DNA of 64,000 nucleotides from Neostapfia colusana (lineage: Eukaryota > Streptophyta > Magnoliopsida > Poales > Poaceae): positions 31,747,944 to 31,811,943 of the forward strand of contig JASWHV010000019.1 in NCBI GenBank assembly GCA_030760725.1, given 5' to 3'. Position numbers and translations under genes: made by a program. Within the stretch, counting starts at the first letter, position 1, and every line of letters starts with the position of its first letter. This document shows, piece by piece, positions 21,814 to 31,936 of this stretch. Below the pieces are notes generated by a model. It searched no databases. It had not been told where the DNA came from and saw only the letters and a list, made by a program, of their open reading frames with translations.

Positions 21814-23444
21814 AGATCGACATCATTTTGGGGATGTCGTGGTTGAATTGTCACCACGCGGTTCTTAACATCAGCTCTAGGACCGTTGAGCTCAACTCCC
21901 CACAGCACGCTCTTGATATATTAATTCTGGGCGCCAGACGGCAGCAGATTGCAGCAGTGAACCATACGGAAGCCTTCAAGATAGAGGACATTCCGGTGGT
22001 ACGTGAGTATCCGGATGTATTTCCTGAGGATTTACCGGGCACGCCGCCCGAACGAGACGTTGAGTTCAAGATCGAACTTATACCGGGAACAACACCGACA
22101 TCACGAAGGCCGTACAAGATGGCACCCAATGAACTGGCAGAATTGAAGACACAGCTGAATGACCTAATGACCAAGGGGTTTATACGACCGAGTTCGTCAC
22201 CTTGGGGTTGTTCAGCGTTGTTTGTCAAAAAGAAGGACGAAACACTACGGCTTTGTGTTGATTATCGTCCTTTGAATGCCGTTACCATCAAGAACAAGTA
22301 TCCACTACCGTGCATTGATATGCTCTTCGATCAATTAGTGGGTGCGAAGTTATTTTCGAAGATGGATCTTCGGTCCGGATATCACCAGATTAAAATCCGG
22401 GCAGAAGATATTCCGAAGACGGCATTCTCAACGAGATACGCGCTGTATGAGTATCTCGTTATGTCTTTTGGTTTGACCAACGCCCCGGCACACTTTATGT
22501 ACCTGATGAATTCAGTGTTCATGCCGGAGTTGGATAAATTCGTCGTTGTCTTCATCGACGATATCTTGGTGTACTCCAAGTCAGAGGAAGAACATGCTGA
22601 ACATCTGCATATTGTGCTACAAAGATTGCGAGATCATCAGCTCTATGCAAAATTCAGCAAGTGTGAATTCTGGATTAATCAAGTACCTTTTCTCGGACAC
22701 ATCATTTCAGCGGAGGGCATCGCTGTAGATCCGAGTAAGATTATCCAAGTACAGAAATGGGAGTCACCAAAGTCAGTACATGAAATTCGAAGCTTCCTCG
22801 GTTTAGCAGGTTATTACCGGAGGTTCATTCCGGGTTTCTCTAAGATCACTAAGCCGATGACGGAATTATTAAATAAGAATACCAGATTTGTATGGGGTGC
22901 TGCGTGTGAACAACCTTTCAAGACTTTAGTGAAGCATCTCACAACAGCCCCAGTTCTTGCTCAGCCGGATACAACAAAGTCATTCGACGTTTATTGCGAT
23001 GCATCGGGCATCGGTCTTGGCTGTGTGCTGATGCAAGAAAGACGAGTGGTCGCTTATGGATCTCGTCAACTAAGAACTCATGAGCAGCATTATCCAACTC
23101 ATGATCTTGAGTTAGCTGCCGTGGTCCTTGCTTTGAAGATGTGGAGGCATTACTTGCTCGGAAACCTTGTACACCACTACACCGACCACAAGAGCTTGAA
23201 GTACATCTTCACTCAGAAAGAATTGAACATGAGGCAACGAAGATGGCTAGAGCTCATTAAAGATTATGAACTTGAGATTCATTATCATCCAGGAAAGGCG
23301 AATGTGGTCGCCGATGTGCTCAGTCGTAAGGCGCATATCCATCACCTAACTATTATTGAAATGGATGATGAAGAACCAAGCCTCCGTGTCATTCCGTATG
23401 GAGCTGTCTATAATATCGCTCTCATTCCTACTATCCGAGAATAG
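21762..23444 (+). CDS. pol: Family A protease end, RT and RNase H, copy 2 (560 aa frame)
   Basis: The frame is uninterrupted, unlike copy 1, because the two-base deletion is absent. The end of protease lies near residues 20-35, RT about 115-345 with FIDD at 264-267, and RNase H about 410-520 with its first acid (YCDAS) at about 413. Catalytic residues of RT and RNase H look intact. One change may matter: Cys for Arg in the NKYPLPRID segment (CGC to TGC). The ATG at 21762 is only the first in the open frame, not a true start. The frame lies one step off from gag, so expression would need the upstream protease lesion repaired or bypassed. It ends at TAG 23442-23444, shared with copy 1. Confidence 0.85.
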   Translation: MFGGKISATTLIILEGLKIDIILGMSWLNCHHAVLNISSRTVELNSPQHALDILILGARRQQIAAVNHTEAFKIEDIPVVREYPDVFPEDLPGTPPERDVEFKIELIPGTTPTSRRPYKMAPNELAELKTQLNDLMTKGFIRPSSSPWGCSALFVKKKDETLRLCVDYRPLNAVTIKNKYPLPCIDMLFDQLVGAKLFSKMDLRSGYHQIKIRAEDIPKTAFSTRYALYEYLVMSFGLTNAPAHFMYLMNSVFMPELDKFVVVFIDDILVYSKSEEEHAEHLHIVLQRLRDHQLYAKFSKCEFWINQVPFLGHIISAEGIAVDPSKIIQVQKWESPKSVHEIRSFLGLAGYYRRFIPGFSKITKPMTELLNKNTRFVWGAACEQPFKTLVKHLTTAPVLAQPDTTKSFDVYCDASGIGLGCVLMQERRVVAYGSRQLRTHEQHYPTHDLELAAVVLALKMWRHYLLGNLVHHYTDHKSLKYIFTQKELNMRQRRWLELIKDYELEIHYHPGKANVVADVLSRKAHIHHLTIIEMDDEEPSLRVIPYGAVYNIALIPTIRE

Positions 23445-24860
23445 ATCATGGAAGCTCAACGAAAAGACAAGGGTATGTTTCACATACGGCGAAGGATAGA
23501 CAACGGGGAAATGAAGTGCTTGCGGAAGGACGATGAAGGTACCTTGAGGTTCAACGACCGGATAGTAGTACCCCGGGATATAGGACTACGGAAGAAAATT
23601 TTGGACGAAGCTCATTTGTCCAAGTTTTCCATTCATCCGGGCAGTAATAAAATGTACCAAGATCTCCGGAAGAAGTTTTCGTGGACACGTATGAGACGCG
23701 AAGTTGCAAAGTACGTTTCAGAGTGTGATACGTGTCGAAGAGTCAAGGCCGACCACATGAAGAAGTCAGGCCTGTTGCAGCCACTACAAGTACCGGCATG
23801 GAAGTGGGAAGACTTGAGTATGGACTTCATCGTCGGGTTGCCGATGACCTCCCACAACCATGATTCAATTTGGGTAATCGTGGACCGGTTAACCAAATCA
23901 GCACATTTCATCCCTGTGCATACAAGATATAATGCAAAACAGTATGCGGAGCTGTACATAGCACGGATCTTTTGCTTACATGGAGTTCCCCGGACCATCG
24001 TGTCAGATAGAGGATCGCTGTTCGTAGCCCGTTTCTGGGAGCAGCTACACGCATCCTAGGGGACAAAGTCGATTAGAAGCTCTGCGTATCACCCTCAAAA
24101 CGATGGGCAAACTGAGAGGGTGAATCAAATACTGGAAGATATGCTAAGAGCATGTGCCATCCACCACGGTAAGAGCTGGGATGATCACTTACCGCTAGTG
24201 GAGTTCTCGCACAACAACGGATATCAGACGAGCATTAAAATGGCACCATATGAAGCTCTTTACGGCCGGAAGTGCCGTACACCATTGAATTTGTGCAAAT
24301 CCGGTGAATGAGTAACGTTCGGGGTTGATCTTGTCAATGAAGCCGAAGAGAGAGTTCGGATAATACAAGAGAACCTCAAAGCTGCCCAATCTCGTCAAAA
24401 GAGCTACGCGGACCAGAGACGTCGACCGCTGCATTCTGAAGTCGGAGAGCACGTGTATCTTCGTGTGTCTCCGATGAAGGGGATTCATCGGTTCGGTGTC
24501 AGGGGGAAACTTGCTCCCCGATTCATCGGTCCGTTTACTATCACGGAGAAGTGCGGAACTGTAGCCTACCGGCTGGAACTACTGGCAAGCCTTGCCGGTA
24601 TTCACGACATATTTCACGTTTCCCAGCTGCGGAAGTGTCTCAAGTTTATAGATGCCATCCGCACCGAAGACATCGACGAGTTGAAGCCGGATCTCACCTA
24701 CGTCGAGCAACCTATTCAGATTATCGATGAAAAGACCTGGATCACCCGGAACCGGACTTTGAAATTTTACAAAGTCCTGTGGAGTAATCATACCCCGGAA
24801 GAGGCGACGTGAGAATCCGAAGATTACATCCACAAGAACTATCCGGAACTTTTGTCATAA
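23445..24860 (+). pseudogene. Family A integrase and chromodomain, copy 2
   Basis: Domain order is as in copy 1, with the same three stops at TAG 24057-24059, TGA 24309-24311 and TGA 24810-24812 and coding similarity ending at TAA 24858-24860. HHCC zinc site and DDE acids are all recognisable, but the first stop separates the second Asp from the Glu. It cannot make an integrase without readthrough. Differences from copy 1 are few, for example Arg for Lys in FGVRGKLAP. Confidence 0.88.
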
Positions 24861-24894
24861 ACCTTGTAATTACCTCCCACCTCGTTCTTCTTTT

Positions 24895-24931
24895 GAATCT
24901 CGGGACGAGATTCCTTTTAAGGGGGGAGGAA
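24895..24931 (+). promoter_or_regulatory. Hairpin and polypurine tract, family A copy 2
   Basis: The same GAATCTCG-GGA-CGAGATTC hairpin and AAGGGGGGAGGAA tract as in copy 1 abut the third LTR. Confidence 0.85.
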
Positions 24932-27900
24932 TGTAAAGGTCCCAAAATTATGAATACAAAGAAACACTTATTTGCAAAAGTTGGTTTCATATGTATGAAA
25001 TTTGGGACTTGTTAAAACTTTTCCACATGTGATGACACACATGAGGGTTTTTCTTCACATCAGTCAAATGTTTATTTGAGAACTTGGAACCTTAGAGGGG
25101 TATAAAACAAGGATGGGAAGTTCCCATATGTGTGAGAAAAAAAATCAGATTTGGAACAATGTGTTCAAAATAAAAATTCAAATGAGAGCAACACTAGGAA
25201 TTTCCAAACTGTTGTGCTACAAATCTCATTTGCAACAGCCAAATTAAAAATCAGGTTTCATATTTGAATTCCTTGGGTAAAAATTAGGGGGGTGCCAAGT
25301 TTCATGATTTTTGGAAATGATTTGCAATCCATTTTTCAAATGGACTTTAAATGACAAAGAATTAAAATGCATATTTGAATTTGGATAAAACTTGCCCAAT
25401 TATCCAAATGCCTCTCAGATTTAAACTTCCAAAATTGAATTCCATCAATATTCAAATTGGGGAGATATTTTAGAGGGGATAAGGAGGACTGACATGTGGG
25501 ACCCACATGTCATTGGGAGCACTGAAATTGCAAAAGATCTGCAGTCCACAGTCTCTGTTTGATTTCCTCCCACGCGAAGCAACGGCCGGAGCCGTCTTCC
25601 CTCCGCTCGACACCGAGGGCCAGCCAGCGGCCAGCTCCTGCTGGGTTTTGTCACGCTGGAGAGCTGCTGGACGTCGGCAGCCACCGCCTCGCGCCCTCTC
25701 CCGCCTCTTAACCGAAGACACGGCGCTGTTTCCTCTCTTCCTCGCACCGAGAGACAGAAACACAGCCGCTCTTCTTCGATCGCTCGGGTACTCGAGCAGA
25801 GCAAGTGAGCAGCGCCCCTGAGCAGCAAAACAACACCACCATCGTCCCCACGACCTCCTCGAGCCATCGCCAAGTGCGTTCGTGCCCTCTACGCCGAGGA
25901 CATCGAGTTCCCGCGGCGGCCGAACATCCCGGTGGCGACGTGCTCCCGTGGACAGCTCCACAGAGCGGCTTTCACGACCAAGCAAGCGGTCCCTGGGGCG
26001 CGCAGGAGCTCCGTGCAGCTTCCACCCGACGCACAGAGCCTGCCTCGGCCTCTCGACGGCGAATTTTGAAGATCCTCTCCGGCCGGTGAAAACCAACCTT
26101 CCGGTATGATTCTGTAAAATTCCCGATCAATTGTTGTTTGGACACCACGAGACTTCGCACACACCGGCTAGACATGTAGGCGCACCAGTTCTCTTTTGAA
26201 ACCTTGCATGAAACACCCTGTGCACGGTGCAATTTCAAGCTTTCCAAGGCAGTTATGGCGGGAAGGTGCGGATGCACGGTGAACCCTAGGGTAGAGCCGT
26301 TCCCGAGCCTATATGCAGCCATGCCAAGCTTGGCCAACCTCCACTGGTGCTGTGGAATCTTTCCAGGGAGCTTTTTGCGGGCTATAGCGCCAGGGCGACA
26401 TCGCCGGACTTCATCCGAGCCGGTGCGCCGTCGTGGGCTAGTTTAGGGGCCCTGCCAGCTCGAGAAAACCCCACCAGCATGTTCCTCGCGTGGAATTAGG
26501 GGCTGGCGGCAAGTTTCAGTGGCAGGGGTGGCCGGACGACCGATTCCGGAGCTACTCGGGCGAGCCCGGCGGCGGGATCGCGCAGGAGCGGGAGGTGGAA
26601 GAAGATGTCACCGGGCCTGCCTGTCAGTCGCACGGCAACAGTGGGCTGGATACGCTGTGGCGTGGGGTCAACTGTGACAGCGCGGGAAACAACCCTGTGA
26701 CCCCGTGCGGCACGCTCCCGGCAGCAGACACGTGTCCCTGGTCCCACAGTCAGGTTTAAACTTTTCCCCGATTTATTCAAATCCCAGATTTTCCCCAAAC
26801 TTTAGAAGCGCATAACTTTTGCTAAGAACCTCCAAATTTAGTGATTCAAATTGGGTTAGATTCAGATTGACAAACTCTATCCATTTATGCAACCCAATTT
26901 GTATGAAAGTCTTTATTTAATTCTGAAAAATTCTGTAAATCTTTTCAGAGAAAGAATTTTAGAGGGAGTTTGGTTTATACAAAAATCCTCAAATTTTGCC
27001 AGAATATTCTTTAGGGTGTTATTAGACTCCTGTAAAAGTTTCAGCGCATTTGGAGTTTAATTGATCAGGGTAATTCAGATTGTAAGTTCCTGTATTCAAA
27101 TAAATACAGAAACATTTTCAGAGAATTTCCAAAACTTGTAAATTCAGTTCTGGGAAATTCTTAGATCTAAAAATCCAAGAAAAATTCATGTAGACTCTAT
27201 GAAATATAATTGAAATTTTGGTTCAATGAGTTTGACATGAACATGGGTGTTACCTCAGAATTAATTCATCTTTAACTAAACCTTAGCGAATTATTCTGAA
27301 TAAACCACTCCATGAAAAGTGCTAAATTTTGGTCCAGAGGACTTTCTTGTGACATAGAACTCACATGAAAATTCTCAGATCCATTAGAGCTCTGGATCAC
27401 CACTGTCATGTGTGATCTCTTAAGGTGATCAACACTTCAGTGGGAAAAGCAATCAACACTTGATCATGGTGTTTAAACCCAACCCAAACCACTAGCACCA
27501 GTGTCATTTTAAATTCTTAAACAGAGTTCCAGTTTTAAAACTGTCATTAGATATTATTAGCAAAAGCTTTTCAATTAAATACATATGCATGATCATATCG
27601 TGTAGCATATACGCGAAGAAGGTGAGAAGGACTTGAAGTGAAGATCAAGGTGGGAGGAAAACAAGTGATCAAGCTCCAAGTGATCGTCACTAACTGATTG
27701 TAACCTTAGTCACCTGCAAAACAGGCAAGCCCCGGTTTGCATTTGAACAGTTTTATAAAGCATTTTCATTTGTAGAGATCATAGCTTTGCATCGTTGATT
27801 GCATTACGTCTAGATGCTTTTGAAAACCCCACTTCCATGACAAGAAATACCTAAGAGAGAAACGGTAGAATAGCAACTCCTTGAGTGGATTTAGCTACGC

Positions 27901-28010
27901 TAATGTTAGTAGGAAAGGTTCGGTAGAAGTCGAGTAGTTGGAATCTACTCGCGAGTTTAGGGCTGGTGTACATGGAACGGGTCCAATTTAGAGAAGATGA
28001 GGAAAGTTCA

Positions 28011-28893
28011 ACAACAACAACAACAACAACAACCAAGCCTTTATCCCAAGCCTGTTGGGGTCGGCTAGACATGAAACCCAATATCAATAAAGTAAAAGAG
28101 AGGAAGAGATATAAGAACAAGGAAAAAAGAAAAAAAGAGAAAAAAGAAAAAAAGAAAAAAAAGAAAAAGGAAAAAGAGAAAAGAAATAAGAAAAAAGGAA
28201 AAGAAAAGAGAAAAGAAAAAAGAAAAAGAGAAAAAGAAAAAAAAACAAGACTACGATTCTGGCACATGAATTGCTACTTTCCATGCGGTCCTATCATGAG
28301 CTAAGTCTCTAGATACATTCCAATCTCTCAAATCTCGTTTTACCGCCTCCTCCCAGGTCAACCTTGGTCGTCCTCTACCCCTCCTAATATTTTCTCTACC
28401 TCTTAAAATCCCACTGTTAACCGGTGCTTCTGGAGGTCTCCGTTGGATATGTCCAAACCACCTAAGTCGATGTTGGACTAACTTCTCTTCAATCGGCGCC
28501 ACCCCTACCTTATCACGAATCGCCTCATTCCTTATTCGGTCTCTTCTCGTGTGCCCGCACATCCACTGTAGCATTCACATCTCTGCGATACTCATTTGTT
28601 GGACATGTTGCCGTTTAGTTGGCCAACATTCCGCCCCATAGAGCATCGCGGGTCTGATCACCGTCCTATAGAACTTCCCTTTTAGCTTTTGTGGGACTTT
28701 CCTATCACATAGGATTCCAGAGGCTTGCCGCCATTTCATCCACCCTACCTTGATCCTGTGGCAAACATCCTCATCAATATCGCCATTGCTTTGTAACATT
28801 GATCCTAAGTATCGGAAAGAGTCCCTTCTAGGTACTATTTGTCCTTGTAGACTAACATTTCCCTCTTCACGACCAACACCACTAAAGTCACAC
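28011..28893 (-). mobile_element. RTE-clade LINE, 5'-truncated, antisense
   Basis: This is an 883-bp insertion in LTR A3 flanked by a perfect 17-bp target duplication, AAGATGAGGAAAGTTCA, at 27994-28010 and 28894-28910; A1 and A2 have one copy. On the minus strand it ends in a (TTG)n tail, seen on plus as CAACAACAAC from 28011. The adjoining GCCTTTATCCCAAGCCTG and GGGGTCGGCTAGACATG segments are typical of plant RTE 3' ends. Only the last part of ORF2 remains, as expected for incomplete target-primed reverse transcription. Confidence 0.9.
28093..28250 (+). repeat. Homopurine A/G tract in the LINE 3' untranslated region
   Basis: About 150 bases are almost entirely A and G on the plus strand (C/T on the coding strand of the LINE), built of A4-A8 runs broken by single or double G. 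The lysine/glutamate-rich and phenylalanine/serine-rich open frames seen over it are composition artefacts. Confidence 0.85.
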
Positions 28894-28895
28894 AA
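28251..28895 (-). pseudogene. C-terminal end of RTE LINE ORF2
   Basis: One minus-strand frame gives the terminal part of an RTE reverse transcriptase. Segments typical of the family are SFRYLGSMLQSNGDIDEDV, RPAMLYGAECW, LRWFGHIQRRP, GRGRPRLTWEEAVKRDL and the closing AIHVPE. A single in-frame TGA (plus 28572-28574) interrupts it between IAEM and MLQWMCGH, where a CGA codon is likely to have mutated. The endonuclease and RT catalytic domains are absent. Confidence 0.88.
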
Positions 28896-29113
28896 GATGA
28901 GGAAAGTTCACACATAAGAAATGGAGACCGGGCAGGGAGGTTTAGATGCAGCAGGTTGCAGGCCGTGCGTGCATAGCCCTGCCTGTGTCGGTTAAGGCCC
29001 GTCCGTGCTTGGCCCTGTTGGACAAGTTTGAGTTGTGTACCGGGCACATACTGGCTATATGGGACCCAGGAAACCGATGTACCTTGGGAGATCCATAGTG
29101 GAACTTTTCCAAC

Positions 29114-29756
29114 GGGTGTGGGATCTTCTGTGGGCTCGGATCAGACTGTGACAGCGCGGGAAGGATCCTGTGGCCCCGTGTAGTTTTGTTCCGGCACGAG
29201 ACACGTGTCCCTTGGACCCACCGTCAGCGTTTGAACTTTTTCCCCGATTTAATTCAAATTTCAGATTTCCTACAAACTTTAGAACCTCAAAACTTTTGCT
29301 AGGAAACTAAAAATTTAGTGATTCAAATTGGGTTGGATTCAGGTTGAAAAACACTATACAAATATGCAACCCAATTTGTATGAAAGTCATTATTTAATCC
29401 TGGAAAATTCTTTAAAGATTTTCAGGAAAAGAAGTTTAGAGGGAGTTTGGTTCATCCAAAAATCCTCAAATTTAGGATGTTATTGAAATCTTGTAAAAAT
29501 TTCAGCTGATTTGAAGTTGATTTGATTAGGAGAATTCAAATTTTAAGTTGCTGTGTTCAAATGAACACAGAAACTTTTTCAGAGAATTTCCAAAACTTGA
29601 AAATTCAGTTCTGGTTAATTCTTAGCTCCAAAAATCCTAGAAAAATTCCTGCATGATCCCTGAGCTATGTTTGAATTTGTGGTTCACTTGAATTTGCATG
29701 AAAGTGCAAATTTATCCATAATTTATTCCTTTTTGCCTAAATGCTTATGGAATTGT
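29114..29756 (+). repeat. LTR fragment related to family A
   Basis: The sequence matches, with clear divergence, the part of the family A LTR around 6000-6550: TGTGACAGCGCGGGAA, CACGTGTCCC, then CAACCCAATTTGTATG and the AT-rich continuation. It follows LTR A3 abruptly and is cut at 29756 by an inverted LTR. No gene. Confidence 0.7.
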
Positions 29757-30721
29757 TGAGACGGCCCAATGCCGCCCGTTCAGTCACGGGGACATGGCAC
29801 TCGCCCGGGAATCGCATTGGGTGGTACCGTGTTGTGCGGCACCCAACAGCACACATATAAGGAACAATGTATTACATAAAACAATAGTGGAAGCTTACAA
29901 GTTTTCCTTTGTAAATAATTTAAATCAAGTAGCTACAGCGGAATTCTATAAACAACTCACGTCAAATAACTAAAGGGCACTCAAGATGAAGTCCATCCCG
30001 CGGACTCCTCTCGCAAGCAAAACGAAGACAACAGCAGCTGGCTGGGTTCTCCATGTGTTACATGACTCGGAAGTCTCCGAGTCTCACCGGACAACCTTCT
30101 TCTCAGCATCGAAGTTAACCTGCAAAACCACTCATATAGAAAGCGTGAGCATATAGGCTCAGCAAGACTGATCCATCTCTCCTAAACAAGAAACTCTACA
30201 TGCACGACGGTTGCAATTGGGTTGGCTAGATTTGCATAAAGGACTCGCCTAAAGTTGATCCTTAACTTTCAGATTTTAAGCCTCATTGTGCAGACCTTGA
30301 GCCGAACAGCATCGCAACTCCACAATCAAAAAAGAAACGCTTTGTTGCGATGCTCCTTGCACAAGGTGAAAGTAAAGTTTAATGAGCCTATCTCTAATTC
30401 AATCATGGTTGCAATATAAGTTACATCACAGCCTTATCAAGTTCAAACGAAAACTGTTTCAGTTGTTACTACGCCAAGACACAGTGGGAAAGTATGCTCA
30501 TATAACCGCGAGTGACGGTGATTTGAATCAGTACATGCCCAGACTACACGACACGTACACCCGTACTCCGAGTTGCCGCTATCAACCTCGACTGACGTTG
30601 GACGCTGCCACCTTTCCCAAGATCATCCACACAGGACGCAGTCTAACTGCCCCGAGTACGCAAGCTCACTCAAGGTACATACCCGCTGTGGTATGTTCTT
30701 GAGCGAGTTACCTCCTGCTAC
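29757..30721 (-). repeat. Inverted 3' part of a family A-like LTR
   Basis: Read on the minus strand this is the last 965 bp or so of an A-like LTR. It includes the GGTGCCG/CGGTACC hairpin (plus 29823-29843), the TGAGC/GCTCA hairpin (30146-30161) and the terminus GTCTCA at 29757. The other LTR end is removed at 30721, where a new LTR starts. It is an insertion in the opposite direction to its neighbours. Confidence 0.75.
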
Positions 30722-31936
30722 TGTAAAATCCTCAAAATGTGGTAGCAAGAACTTTCAGCTCATGTACACTTAGGAAAAATGAGGGGAATTAAAACTTTGA
30801 ATTATAATGGGGTAAGTTCAAAGTGAGGATGCAGACTTCCCAAAACTTCCAAACATGGAGATCTAAATTCATAACTTGGGTATCCATATTCCAAATATTC
30901 AACCTTCCAAATTTCAGCTCATTTGTAGGAGTTTTGATAATTGTTTGGGATTAAAAGAGGAAGCCCTCTAATTTGAATTTCAAATTCAGTTTCAAATTCC
31001 AATTTCCTCAATTTGCAAATTTGGTTCCACAAATGTGATCTCCACATTTGAATTAGCAGCCATGCCAAAAATCAGGAACTTTGGACTTGGTTTGTTATGT
31101 TTTTGGAGCAATGCAAAAAATAGAATTCAAATTCCATTTTCAAATTCAAATGATCAAACACAATTCAAACTCCACACCAGAATTCAATCCAATTGAATTC
31201 AGCAAATTCAAACCTTAACTTTGGGTGAAGTAAGGCATTCAATTGTGAGTAGCTGGGGGGGAAACTTTGGATTAAGAAATAAAAAGTGGTGGGGCCCAAC
31301 AGTCAGCCTCACAAAATCACTTTTTCCCTCTATCTCTGTTTCCCGGGTGATCACAGCGCACTCCCGGAAAAACTCTCCGCCCGACGTACACCGAGCTGCT
31401 TCACGCGCCGCTCCCAACGTCGGTTCGCTCCCATGTTGATCAAGCCGCAGCCGAGTGCCTGTTATCGCCTATCCCTGTTGCCTCACGGACTCCACAGTTT
31501 CTGCTCGAGCAAGCAACCGGGAAAACACAGAGCACACGTAGCTCACTCAGCTCCCCTCGCCGATCGGCCTCCGGCCACTTTAGCGCCCAGCTGAGCTGAC
31601 CAGAGAGTGCGCCGACCTTTACTGGATGTAGTACGCACCTCCACAGCTCGTGCCCGGCCTTCTCCGATCGGTGTCAAGCAGCTTTCCTCCGGTGAAGCAG
31701 AGCCGACGCCGCACCTTGCTGTTCCCGTCTTCCGGCCGATTCTGACCTCCCCAGCGCGAGGAAAACCACCCAGAGGTGCGTCATGGAGTCTAGTTGATAA
31801 CACCGACGTTCTTTTGTACTTTACCACTGCCGGTTAGCCGGAATTTGGAGATTTCCGACGGGGCACGTGGAGGACCGATTGAGACAACTCAGTGAAATTC
31901 TCCCCACGCGTTGGATCATTGGGTCTCCGGGTTTAG
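30722..31936 (+). repeat. 5' part of another Tekay-like LTR (F)
   Basis: It begins TGTAAAATCCTCAAAATG, which resembles the family A start TGTAAAGGTCCCAAAATT, and runs 1.2 kb through an AT-rich and then a GC-rich zone. It is cut at 31937 by the family B 5' LTR. The remaining part is not placed with certainty; 47526-48571 is a candidate. No gene. Confidence 0.6.

Larger units (their letters stand above)
4273..29113 (+). mobile_element. Family A tandem: LTR-internal-LTR-internal-LTR
   Basis: Three LTR copies start at 4273, 14601 and 24932; two internal regions (8499-14600 and 18828-24931) lie between them. The repeat step is about 10.33 kb. Each internal region has a Met-tRNA primer site, leader, gag, protease, RT, RNase H, integrase, partial chromodomain and polypurine tract, placing the family in the Tekay/Del chromoviruses. 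The two internal regions are almost identical and share the same stop codons. The middle LTR is a chimera of the outer two, pointing to unequal LTR recombination rather than two insertions. The right LTR is interrupted by a LINE (28011-28893) and truncated at about 29113. Confidence 0.9.
24932..29113 (+). repeat. Family A 3' LTR (A3), truncated, with LINE insertion
   Basis: It starts TGTAAAGG. The first 1.7 kb is nearly identical to A2, then it diverges with substitutions and two extra blocks (26817-26875 and 27019-27040). A LINE splits it at 28010/28894. LTR similarity ends at about 29113, at the base equivalent to about 7476 in A1, so the last kilobase of the LTR is missing and no flanking target duplication can be checked. 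Confidence 0.88.

Noticed and set aside
4273..24931. Family A tandem as a pure assembly duplication
   Set aside because: The copies differ by a 2-nt indel and scattered substitutions, and the middle LTR is a chimera of the outer LTRs. An artefact would not give a clean switch point, though reads should still confirm.
27966..28304. Lysine/glutamate-rich frame (plus) and phenylalanine/serine-rich frame (minus)
   Set aside because: Both are translations of the homopurine/homopyrimidine tract of the LINE 3' region.
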